A DNA stretch of 64,000 nucleotides from CANMIH01 sp049116335. Its GTDB lineage: Bacteria; Pseudomonadota; Alphaproteobacteria; Rhodobacterales; Rhodobacteraceae. The notes under the pieces were generated by a model. It was not told where the DNA came from. It ran no database searches and saw nothing but the letters and a program-made list of their open reading frames with translations. The position numbers and the translations under genes are program-made. Shown here piece after piece: positions 50,513-57,308 of this stretch. The first letter of the stretch is position 1. Each line of letters starts with the position of its first letter. Where the stretch lies: the NCBI GenBank assembly GCA_049116335.1, contig JAGDYZ010000009.1, forward strand, positions 1-64,000, in the 5' to 3' direction.

Positions 50513-51358
50513 CTACTGCACCCGGAACACACAACCATCCGAGATAAGCTCGGGCGGTGTCAGACACAGCCCTTTGGCCACCTGAAACGCGGCCAGAACC
50601 TTTGGCACATAATCACGGGTCTCGACAAAGGCGGGCACGCCGTCGTGTTTTCCGATGGAGTTTTCCCCGGCGTTATATCCAGCCAGCATCAATATCGGAT
50701 CGCCTTCAAACTTCTCATGCAGGAAGTTCAGAAAGGCCACACCACCGCGAATGTTCTGTTGCGCATCCAAAGCGTCTTCGACACCAAACCGCGCGGCCGT
50801 TGCAGGCATAAGCTGCATCAACCCCTGAGCACCTGCTTTGCTGACGGCATCCGCCCGTCCACTTGATTCAATCGCCATCACCGCAAGCGCTAAGGCCGGG
50901 GATATGTTGGTCCCCACGGTCTCTATTAATAGGCTCCGCCCATGCGCAGACGCGATGTCCTGCAAATGTTGCAGTCTCGGTGCCGCAACGGCCTGCCCCT
51001 GCGGTCCATTGGACAGGGCAATAAGTGCCGCTTCCAGACGTCCCGGTCCTGCGTCTTCGATTTTGGGTGAGACGGCCTGCCAGTACCAACCATATCGCGC
51101 ATCTGGATGAGACGAAGGCGCAACCTGTCCCGAGGGTGTTGGCGTCACCGCAGGCGTAGTTTGCGTGGAGGGGGGAGGCAAAACAGCAGGATTGGCACGT
51201 GGCGCGATCTGCACGGTGATCCGTGGTCCCTCTCCTGGCTTCGGGGGTTTAACCCGTTTTGCTGAAAAATCGGGAAAGGCCGACTGCGCCAGCCCCGAAA
51301 CAGGCACTGACAGGCAGGTGGCCAAGATCGCCACCAATAAGATTCTCTTTTTAGACAC
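50513..51358 (-). CDS. Lytic transglycosylase (SLT domain)
   Basis: A 281-residue secreted muramidase-like enzyme that cuts the glycan strand of peptidoglycan. GTG at 51358 opens a signal peptide (KKRILLVAILATCLSVPVSG, cleavage after LAQ); the frame is open to 51451, but that part is not signal-like. After a proline-rich stretch (VLPPPSTQTTPAVTPTPSGQ) the catalytic domain has ALALAVMAIESSGRADAV with the catalytic glutamate, AGAQGLMQLMPATAARFGV and MLAGYNAGENSIGKHDGVPA. It lies divergently to the tad pilus genes, where a local peptidoglycan-opening enzyme would be useful, but it may be unrelated. Confidence 0.92.
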   Translation of the reverse strand: MSKKRILLVAILATCLSVPVSGLAQSAFPDFSAKRVKPPKPGEGPRITVQIAPRANPAVLPPPSTQTTPAVTPTPSGQVAPSSHPDARYGWYWQAVSPKIEDAGPGRLEAALIALSNGPQGQAVAAPRLQHLQDIASAHGRSLLIETVGTNISPALALAVMAIESSGRADAVSKAGAQGLMQLMPATAARFGVEDALDAQQNIRGGVAFLNFLHEKFEGDPILMLAGYNAGENSIGKHDGVPAFVETRDYVPKVLAAFQVAKGLCLTPPELISDGCVFRVQ

Positions 51359-51702
51359 TCTGCTCGATCCCTGTTCCGGGCCTTTTGTCGACAGTGTCTC
51401 ACAAACAAGCCGTTTTTTCCACAGATGTTGCCAAAGGATGAACAGTTCCACGGCATTTGAGAGGTTCAGTTAACCCAGATCTGGGGAAATTTTCGCACGA
51501 ACCGAATATAAATTGTTTACTTTCAATAACTTACCTGAAACACACATTCTCCCTTGTTAAGTTCCAAAATCACTTCATTCCCGACAAAATCTCGCCCCAA
51601 TGCGGGGGCTATATATCCACATACCGCAGCGGGACAGGCGAAAGAGAGAGCGCCAGCGACTTCCAAACCGGTGAGAGAAACAGAAGATTACGGAGAGAGA
51701 CC
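51359..51702. promoter_or_regulatory. 344-base divergent promoter region between lytic transglycosylase and flp pilins
   Basis: No gene was found here. The stretch is A+T-rich (notably 51485-51590), so both promoters must lie within it. It contains a perfect 12-bp palindrome CCCAGATCTGGG at 51474-51485 and a GCCCC/GGGGC hairpin at 51594-51609 that could lie in the pilin leader. A TTAACC half-site at 51470-51475 resembles half of a CtrA site. A GGAG-containing site precedes the first pilin ATG. No -35/-10 pair was convincing by eye. Confidence 0.5.
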
Positions 51703-51882
51703 ATGATGAAATTCCTTAGCACCTTCCGCAAAGACGAAGCTGGCGCAGTAACCGTTGACTGGGTTGTTCTGACTGCCGCCGTTGTTGGCCTGGCAATCGC
51801 CGCATACACCGCGATTGAAACCAACTCGAGCGCTCTGATCACCGCCGCTGGTGGCGCTGTCGCGGCTCAGAACGACTTCTAA
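51703..51882 (+). CDS. Flp family type IVb pilin 1
   Basis: A 59-residue prepilin. The short leader MMKFLSTFRKDEAG ends with the glycine that the prepilin peptidase cuts after, followed by AVTVDWVVLTAAVVGLAIAA, the hydrophobic spine of the pilus. Flp pilins normally have Glu5-Tyr6 after the cut (as in ATAIEYG); here Asp-Trp stands in their place. The C-terminal part, IETNSSALITAAGGAVAAQ, is polar and exposed. It is the first gene of the tad cluster, close to 172 of 180 bases identical to the second copy. The start at 51703 has a second ATG at 51706 in the same frame. Confidence 0.88.
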   Translation: MMKFLSTFRKDEAGAVTVDWVVLTAAVVGLAIAAYTAIETNSSALITAAGGAVAAQNDF

Positions 51883-51914
51883 GTTGATCGCGGCCTGAAG
51901 GTCGCTGGTCCTTG

Positions 51915-51937
51915 GGCGCGCAGCCCATCTGCGCGCC
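51915..51937 (+). other. Hairpin between pilin genes 1 and 2
   Basis: GGCGCGCAG (51915-51923) and CTGCGCGCC (51929-51937) form a perfect nine-bp stem with a five-base loop in the 96-base gap. A T-run appears only later (AATTTT). It may protect the pilin mRNA or partly terminate it. Confidence 0.5.
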
Positions 51938-51978
51938 AATCAACATAATTTTGGCCCCCAGGGCACCAGAGAAAACCG

Positions 51979-52158
51979 ATGATGAAATTCCTGAACACAT
52001 TCCGCAAAGACGAAGCTGGCGCAGTAACTGTTGACTGGGTTGTTCTGACCGCCGCCGTTGTTGGCCTGGCAATCGCCGCATACACCGCGATCGAAACCAA
52101 CTCAAGCGCGCTGATCACCGCCGCTGGTGGCGCTGTCGCGGCTCAGAACGACTTCTAA
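51979..52158 (+). CDS. Flp family type IVb pilin 2
   Basis: A 59-residue prepilin that differs from pilin 1 only at residue 6 (Asn for Ser) in the leader, so the mature pilins are identical. Cleavage is expected after DEAG, giving AVTVDWVVLTAAVVG. The ATG at 51979 is followed by an in-frame ATG at 51982. The retained silent differences show selection on protein sequence. Two identical mature pilins probably serve gene dosage, since the fibre needs thousands of copies. Confidence 0.88.
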   Translation: MMKFLNTFRKDEAGAVTVDWVVLTAAVVGLAIAAYTAIETNSSALITAAGGAVAAQNDF

Positions 52159-52231
52159 GTCCCCCTTTGAGACGCTATGAGGGGCCGGTTTGGCCCTTCA
52201 ATCCAACCTAGAGCACGAGTGAGGGCTGAAA

Positions 52232-52411
52232 ATGCGCAACTTTCTTCAAACTTTTCGCAAAGCAGAAGACGGTGCTGTTACCGTTGACTGGGTGGTCATT
52301 ACCGCAGCAGTTGTTGGAATGTCAGCAATTTCCTTCTTCGTCATTGAAGACAACTCCAATGCTCTCATGACCGCCGCTGGTGGTGCTGTCGCTGCGCAGA
52401 ACGATTTCTGA
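52232..52411 (+). CDS. Flp family type IVb pilin 3 (diverged)
   Basis: A 59-residue prepilin beginning MRNFLQTFRKAEDG, cut site after the glycine, then AVTVDWVVITAAVVGMSAIS. The helix differs from the first two (FFVIEDN in place of YTAIETN), while the tail ALMTAAGGAVAAQNDF is conserved. It keeps the same length and the Asp-Trp pair, so it should still enter the pilus, perhaps as a minor or tip subunit. GAGGG before the ATG is its ribosome site. A terminator follows 37 bases after its stop. Confidence 0.86.
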   Translation: MRNFLQTFRKAEDGAVTVDWVVITAAVVGMSAISFFVIEDNSNALMTAAGGAVAAQNDF

Positions 52412-52447
52412 ACAACCTGAGTTGTCGAATTGTTCTAGGCAATGGAC

Positions 52448-52479
52448 AGGCCGATGCCATCAGGCTCGGCCTATTTTTA
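52448..52479 (+). terminator. Terminator after the pilin genes
   Basis: AGGCCGA (52448-52454) and TCGGCCT (52466-52472) close an eleven-base loop, followed by ATTTTTA. It separates the pilins from cpaB. Confidence 0.8.
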
Positions 52480-52602
52480 CGTCTTGGCGCTTTGCTAGAA
52501 TAGTCTAGGAAGCACCGCGTTTTGGTCCGGTTTACGCCGCAATCCTAAACGATACTTGGCCCAGCAGCGCTTATCGCCCTGCGTAACTATAAGAGGTGAC
52601 TT

Positions 52603-53460
52603 ATGCGTATGGTATTCGGATTGGTCCTAATTGCGGGGCTGGGTTTGGCAGGTTTTGCGGTCTACATGGCGCAAAACTATATCGGGGCCTACGAAAACGC
52701 GCTCAAACAGGAACGCGCAAAATCGACAGGATCTGTTGCCACCCAAGAGATCTATGTCGCAAAGCGCGCAATCGCCTACGGTGAAACGATCACCGATGAC
52801 GACATCATGCTCGCGCCCTGGGCAAAGAAAATCCTGCCCGAAGGCCACTTCACCGAGGACAACCCTTTAAACCCAGTAGGTGCCTCCCATCGCGTTGCCC
52901 TGCGTCAAATCGAAAAGTTTGATGCCCTCGTTCAGGTGAAGATTTCAGAGCCCGGCGCAAACGCTGGCCTGACCTGGCGTCTGGAACCGGGCGAACGTGC
53001 CTTCGCCATCAAAGTGGATGTGACATCCGGCGTCTCGGGCTTTCTGCGCCCAGGAGATCACGTTGATGTCTACTGGACCGGACGCGTTGGCCGCAACAAC
53101 CCCGACCTTCCGCAGGGGGATGTGACAAAGCTTATCGAGGCCGGTGTACGCCTGATTGCCATCGACCAAACCGCGCAGGCGGATCAAAATTCTGCAACCA
53201 TCGCGCAGACCGTCACGGTCGCAGCCTCCCCCCAGCAGGTTGCAGCCCTTGCGCAGGCCCAGAAAACAGGTGAACTTTCGCTTTCGTTGATGGCCAGCGA
53301 TGACACAACCGTTGCGGATGTAATCGAGGTCGATCAGCGGTCTTTGCTGGGTCTGGACGCAATCGAACGTCAGGCAGAGCGCGCAGCGCCAGAAGTCTGC
53401 ACCATTCGGACCCGCCGTGGCGCCGAGGTGGTTGAGATCCCAATTCCCTGCACAAACTAA
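52603..53460 (+). CDS. cpaB: Flp pilus assembly protein CpaB/RcpC
   Basis: CpaB is a periplasmic pilus assembly factor that works with the outer-membrane secretin. The 285-residue protein has an N-terminal membrane anchor or signal segment (VFGLVLIAGLGLAGFAVYMA), an SAF domain (EIYVAKRAIAYGETITDDDI, residues ~47-110), then GERAFAIKVDVTSGVSGFLR with PGDHVDVYWTG, and a C-terminal portion ending in CTIRTRRGAEVVEIPIPCTN with two cysteines, possibly disulfide-bonded. An AGAGGTGA site precedes the ATG. It is placed between pilins and secretin as in other tad loci and is flanked on both sides by terminator-like hairpins. Confidence 0.92.
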   Translation: MRMVFGLVLIAGLGLAGFAVYMAQNYIGAYENALKQERAKSTGSVATQEIYVAKRAIAYGETITDDDIMLAPWAKKILPEGHFTEDNPLNPVGASHRVALRQIEKFDALVQVKISEPGANAGLTWRLEPGERAFAIKVDVTSGVSGFLRPGDHVDVYWTGRVGRNNPDLPQGDVTKLIEAGVRLIAIDQTAQADQNSATIAQTVTVAASPQQVAALAQAQKTGELSLSLMASDDTTVADVIEVDQRSLLGLDAIERQAERAAPEVCTIRTRRGAEVVEIPIPCTN

Positions 53461-53480
53461 TAAATTCAGCAAGTTAGATA

Positions 53481-53517
53481 AAGGCGGGCCTAAAGAGTGC
53501 CCGCCTTTTGTTTTTTT
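53481..53517 (+). terminator. Terminator-like hairpin between cpaB and the secretin gene
   Basis: AAGGCGGG and CCCGCCTT flank an eleven-base loop and are followed by TTGTTTTTTT. It lies 20 bases after cpaB inside the tad locus, so either a new promoter in 53518-53651 or read-through feeds the secretin gene. Confidence 0.85.
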
Positions 53518-53651
53518 GCTTGTTGCGGGCTTTCAACAGAAACCACTCAGCAAAGTCATTGATTCTTGCAATAAATACCGATCTGGCGCAGAGTTGGGAA
53601 AAATGCGGGCACTAAGACCTGCGACCGAGGCGTGATCGAAAGGCAGGTCAC

Positions 53652-55088
53652 ATGAAAATTGATCGTTTCTTGAAGGCGGCCCTTATTGGTGCCTGCCTGA
53701 GTTTTGCAGCAGCCACACCTCAGGTGCAGGCGCAAACGTTGCGCGTTGTGCGAACCGGGTCGGATGCCACACTGAGTGTCCCGATGAATCGCGCGGTGGT
53801 TGTCGAGAGTGAAGAGCCTTTTGCAGAGCTCTCCATCGCTAACCCAGCGATTGCAGATATCTCATCCCTGTCTGATCGGTCGATCTACATTCTCGGCAAA
53901 GCGCCGGGGGTCACAACCCTGACGATCTTGAACGCGCAGGGCAAATTGATCACCAACGTCGATGTGCGTGTCGCCGCAGACATCTCGGAATTCAAAGCGC
54001 GCCTGCGTCAAATCCTTCCGGATGAAAAAATCGAAGTACGTACGGCAAATGACGGCATTGTCTTGTCCGGCACCATTTCTTCCGTGGTACGGATGCAACG
54101 TGCCTTGGATCTGGCGGAACGCTACGCCCCGGAGCGGGTTTCAAACCTGATGTCCGTGGGCGGCATTCAGCAGGTCATGCTGAAGGTGCGTTTTGCTGAA
54201 ATGTCGCGCACCGTCGCCAAAACCCTTCGGTCTTCTATCGCAACCGGTGGCAGCGTTCTAAGCGGCGATCTTGGTCTTGAGATCGGAACCGGGAACGCAA
54301 CACCGCAGGCCGCGGTAGACACCGTCGCAGCCAAGCTGACCCCGCAATCGGGCTCAGGCGCTGCAAATGGCGCCGTTCTTTTTGGGTTCAACGCCGGTGG
54401 TCTTGAGGTCGGCATTCTTCTGGAAGCGCTTGAAACCAAAGGTGTGGTGCGCACCCTCGCAGAGCCAAATCTGACCGCGTTGTCCGGGCAAGAAGCCAAG
54501 TTTCTCGCAGGCGGTGAATATCCAATCCCTGTTGCCCAACAAGGCAACACCATCTCGATCGAATATAAACCCTTTGGGGTTGAGCTGAACTTCATACCTC
54601 GTGTGATTGACGGCGATTTGATCAACTTGGAACTCGAGGCTGCGGTCTCGGCCATCGACCCTACAACGACGTTCTCGTTCGAAACCATCACGGTACAGGG
54701 TTTCTCGAGACGTGAAGCTCAGACAACCGTCGAGCTGCGTGATGGCGAGAGCTTTGCCATCGCCGGATTGCTTCAGGATGAGTTTCGAGACACCAATGGC
54801 CAGGTTCCCTGGATTGGAGACATTCCTGTCTTGGGCGCCCTGTTCCGCAGCGCAGAATATCAGCGCGAGCAATCGGAACTTGTGATTATCGTCACTCCCC
54901 ATCTGGTCACACCGACACGTGGTGAAGCGCTTGCTTTGCCAACAGATCGTGTGCTGATCCCGACCGAAAGCGAACTTTTCCTTCAGGGACGCGTCGCTGG
55001 CAAACCCAAAGGTCGCCCCACACGTGGCGGCGCCGCTGAAGTTGCGAACCAGGACTTCAACGGTTCTTATGGCTATGTGATGGATTGA
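53652..55088 (+). CDS. cpaC: Type IVb pilus secretin CpaC/RcpA
   Basis: CpaC is the outer-membrane channel of the Flp pilus. The 478-residue precursor has a signal peptide (cleaved near VQAQ), a pilus-assembly N-domain with VPMNRAVVVESEEPFAELSI and SDRSIYILGKAPGVTTL, a BON-like repeat (FKARLRQILPDEKIEVRTAN) and the secretin domain: ERVSNLMSVGGIQQVMLKVR, EALETKGVVRTLAEPNLTAL, EAKFLAGGEYPIPVAQ, GVELNFIPRVI and RSAEYQREQSELVIIVTPHL with the final VTP element. It ends in a unique tail with NQDFNGSYGYVMD. Next to it an OmpA lipoprotein gene follows. Confidence 0.94.
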   Translation: MKIDRFLKAALIGACLSFAAATPQVQAQTLRVVRTGSDATLSVPMNRAVVVESEEPFAELSIANPAIADISSLSDRSIYILGKAPGVTTLTILNAQGKLITNVDVRVAADISEFKARLRQILPDEKIEVRTANDGIVLSGTISSVVRMQRALDLAERYAPERVSNLMSVGGIQQVMLKVRFAEMSRTVAKTLRSSIATGGSVLSGDLGLEIGTGNATPQAAVDTVAAKLTPQSGSGAANGAVLFGFNAGGLEVGILLEALETKGVVRTLAEPNLTALSGQEAKFLAGGEYPIPVAQQGNTISIEYKPFGVELNFIPRVIDGDLINLELEAAVSAIDPTTTFSFETITVQGFSRREAQTTVELRDGESFAIAGLLQDEFRDTNGQVPWIGDIPVLGALFRSAEYQREQSELVIIVTPHLVTPTRGEALALPTDRVLIPTESELFLQGRVAGKPKGRPTRGGAAEVANQDFNGSYGYVMD

Positions 55089-55102
55089 GGAGGGATAGGG
55101 CG

Positions 55103-55783
55103 ATGATCAAATATTCAGCAACTGGCCTCACTCTGGCTCTTCTGGTCGCGGGCTGTGCTCCCTCCCCTGATCCTGTGTATGGCTCGTTTCATCGCGAAGC
55201 CGGAGCGCTGATCGACACCGGCGGGTTTGGCAATGCGACCATGAACAACCACCTGATCATGACCGGCGAGAAACAATACGCCTATGATCTGTCACAACGG
55301 TTTGCCTCCGAAGTTCTGACAACCGTGAACTTCGCGTTCAACAGCGCCCAGCTCGACATTGGGGCTATGGATACGCTGCGCGAGCAGGCCATTTGGATCC
55401 GTCAATTCCCCGAGGTTCGCTTCCGCGTCTACGGGCATACGGACAAAGTTGGCGGAAACAGCTATAATAAATCTCTAGGCCTGCGACGTGCCAACGCCGT
55501 GGTGAACTTCTTGGTGTCGCAGGGCATTTCGCGATCCCGTCTGGAGGCAGTGGTCTCATTTGGGGAAACCCAACCACTGATTGTCAGTGAGGGGCGGGAA
55601 CGCCGCAATCGCCGGACGGTAACCGAGGTATCTGGGTTTGTGGAACGCCACCCAAGCGTCCTGAACGGTCGCTATGCGGAAATCGTCTATCGGGAATACA
55701 TTCGCAGCGCGGAACCTCGGACAGGGCTTACCGGTCTGTCTGGATCTGATTTTTCGACTGAAACCGGAGTTGGCGGAGAATAG
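55103..55783 (+). CDS. OmpA-domain lipoprotein of the tad locus
   Basis: A 226-residue lipoprotein: the signal TGLTLALLVAGCAPSPD has a lipobox (LVAGC), so the cysteine is lipid-modified. The C-terminal half (residues ~70-185) is an OmpA-like peptidoglycan-binding domain: TTVNFAFNSAQLDIGAMDTL, FRVYGHTDKVGGNSYNKSLG, LRRANAVVNFLVSQGI and SFGETQPLIVSEGRERRNRR. In Caulobacter-type loci the small lipoprotein CpaD occupies this position; here a peptidoglycan-anchoring OmpA protein may tether the secretin. ATG at 55103 follows GAGGAGGG; a TTG at 55085 would overlap cpaC and is rejected. Confidence 0.85.
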   Translation: MIKYSATGLTLALLVAGCAPSPDPVYGSFHREAGALIDTGGFGNATMNNHLIMTGEKQYAYDLSQRFASEVLTTVNFAFNSAQLDIGAMDTLREQAIWIRQFPEVRFRVYGHTDKVGGNSYNKSLGLRRANAVVNFLVSQGISRSRLEAVVSFGETQPLIVSEGRERRNRRTVTEVSGFVERHPSVLNGRYAEIVYREYIRSAEPRTGLTGLSGSDFSTETGVGGE

Positions 55784-55818
55784 GCCCCTGGGCACACCTT
55801 TGACCCAACAGAAACAAG

Positions 55819-55843
55819 AGGCGCCTTTTAGGGCGCCTTTTTT
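55819..55843 (+). terminator. Terminator after the OmpA lipoprotein gene
   Basis: AGGCGCC (55819-55825), six-base loop, GGCGCCT (55832-55838) and a run of T. It comes 36 bases after the stop and 192 bases before cpaE. Confidence 0.85.
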
Positions 55844-56034
55844 ATGATCGTCCAGAATTACCGTACAATTACGTTTTTTTAGCCCCAATGTTGCCCTGTT
55901 TCTAAAGCACCTTGCGAGAGAAGGATCAGGCGCCGCAGTCCGACTCGGCGCTAAAACGGATCCCGAAAAGGGCCAGGAAACAATCAGTTACCCCCCTTTC
56001 CGGTGTTCGTTCCGCAGGAAAGGACGTAAGGCAA

Positions 56035-57291
56035 ATGACGAGTACACCCGCATCAAACGCAGGCCCGGCCCCCATTGTGGCCTGCACCATCAGCCGGGAT
56101 GTTCAGAATTTTGATCTGCTGATCGAAGATATGGAAGCCATTCTTGGAGAAGAATGGGGGGATCTTGGTTTTGATGAAGCTCTGGCCTTTCTCAACCAAC
56201 CCGATGCCTCGGGTCTTGAATTTGTTGCCATGGCGATCGACGCCATTGATGAGCCCTCCGTGACTTTGCTTGGGGGCATTATTGCCGGGGCCAAAGAGCG
56301 CGGGATCAAAGTGGTCCTGATCGCCGATGATGTAACCCCCGCCTCACTGCATCAATTGTTGCGTCAGGGCGCAGACGAATTTGTGCCCTACCCGCTTCCC
56401 GAAGGCGAACTGGCGGCCGCCGTCGCCCGTTTGCGCACGCCCGAAGTTGTTGAAACACCGGCGCAAATGGCCCCGGCGGCCGCAGCTGAACCCGCGGTTA
56501 AATTGCAGGCCGGAGGCGACGGGTGTTTGATCGCCGTTCAAGGGCTTGCCGGGGGCTGTGGTGCCACAACCATGGCCGTGAACCTGGCCTATGAGCTCGC
56601 AGCGGGCAGCAAAACCAAACAGCCTAAGGTTTGCCTCATTGACCTCGGCCTTCAGTTTGGTGCCGTTTCGACCTATCTGGATCTGCCCCGCCGCGACGCG
56701 GTGTTTGAGCTGCTATCTGATATTGAATCGATGGATGGTGACAGCTTTGGCCAGGCCCTTGCAGATTACGAGGGCAAATTTCAGGTCTTCACCTCGCCAC
56801 CCGATATCCTTCCTCTGGATATGATTGGGCCGGCAGAGGTAAAGGTTCTGCTTGATGTGGCACGGGAACACTTCGACTTTGTCGTTGTCGATATGCCATC
56901 GACCATCGTTCAATGGACCGAAACCGTTCTCACCGAAGCACAGGTCTATTTTGCCATTCTAGGGCTGGATATGCGGTCGGCTCAAAATACGCTGCGCCTC
57001 AAACGGGCATTGCAGGCCGAGGACCTTCCCTTCGACAAGCTTCGGTTTGTGTTGAACCACGCACCAAAATTCACCGACCTTCAGGGCAAGAGCCGCGTCA
57101 AACGTATGGCAGACAGCCTTGATATCTCGATTGATGTGCTGCTGCCCGACGGCGGACGTGTGGTGCCTCAGGCATGCGACCACGGGGAACCTCTGGCTGT
57201 TCACGCCGCCAAGAACCCGCTGCGCAAAGAAATAAACAAACTGGCCACTCAGCTTCATGCGATTGGCGACGCTGACGCAGAAGCAGCGTGA
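56035..57291 (+). CDS. cpaE: Pilus localisation ATPase CpaE/TadZ
   Basis: CpaE places the Tad secretion machine in the cell, often at a pole. This 418-residue protein has an atypical receiver-like N-domain (residues ~15-130, IVACTISRDVQNFDLLIEDM to DEFVPYPLPEGELAAAVARL) lacking the phosphorylated-aspartate context of true response regulators, and a MinD/ParA-type ATPase domain with a deviant Walker A (QGLAGGCGATTMAVNLAYEL), IDLGLQFGAVSTYLDL and FDFVVVDMPSTIVQWTE. The signature lysines of ParA-type Walker A are not present in the GGCGATT loop, as is frequent in TadZ. ATG at 56035 is preferred; the frame is open to 55912 without a ribosome site. Confidence 0.9.
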   Translation: MTSTPASNAGPAPIVACTISRDVQNFDLLIEDMEAILGEEWGDLGFDEALAFLNQPDASGLEFVAMAIDAIDEPSVTLLGGIIAGAKERGIKVVLIADDVTPASLHQLLRQGADEFVPYPLPEGELAAAVARLRTPEVVETPAQMAPAAAAEPAVKLQAGGDGCLIAVQGLAGGCGATTMAVNLAYELAAGSKTKQPKVCLIDLGLQFGAVSTYLDLPRRDAVFELLSDIESMDGDSFGQALADYEGKFQVFTSPPDILPLDMIGPAEVKVLLDVAREHFDFVVVDMPSTIVQWTETVLTEAQVYFAILGLDMRSAQNTLRLKRALQAEDLPFDKLRFVLNHAPKFTDLQGKSRVKRMADSLDISIDVLLPDGGRVVPQACDHGEPLAVHAAKNPLRKEINKLATQLHAIGDADAEAA

Positions 57292-57308
57292 ACAAGTAAG
57301 GATCGAGC

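Larger units (their letters stand above)
51703..52158 (+). repeat. Near-identical tandem duplication of the flp pilin gene
   Basis: The 180-base coding units at 51703-51882 and 51979-52158 differ at eight positions by eye, seven of them silent; the single amino acid change is Ser6 to Asn. The repeat period is 276 bases. The third pilin gene at 52232 is clearly older. Confidence 0.9.

Noticed and set aside
51470..51475. CtrA binding site before the pilin genes
   Set aside because: Only one half (TTAACC) is present; the second half at seven-base spacing is missing.
55912..56034. N-terminal extension of cpaE
   Set aside because: Basic low-complexity product and no ribosome site; the ATG at 56035 fits the family start better.
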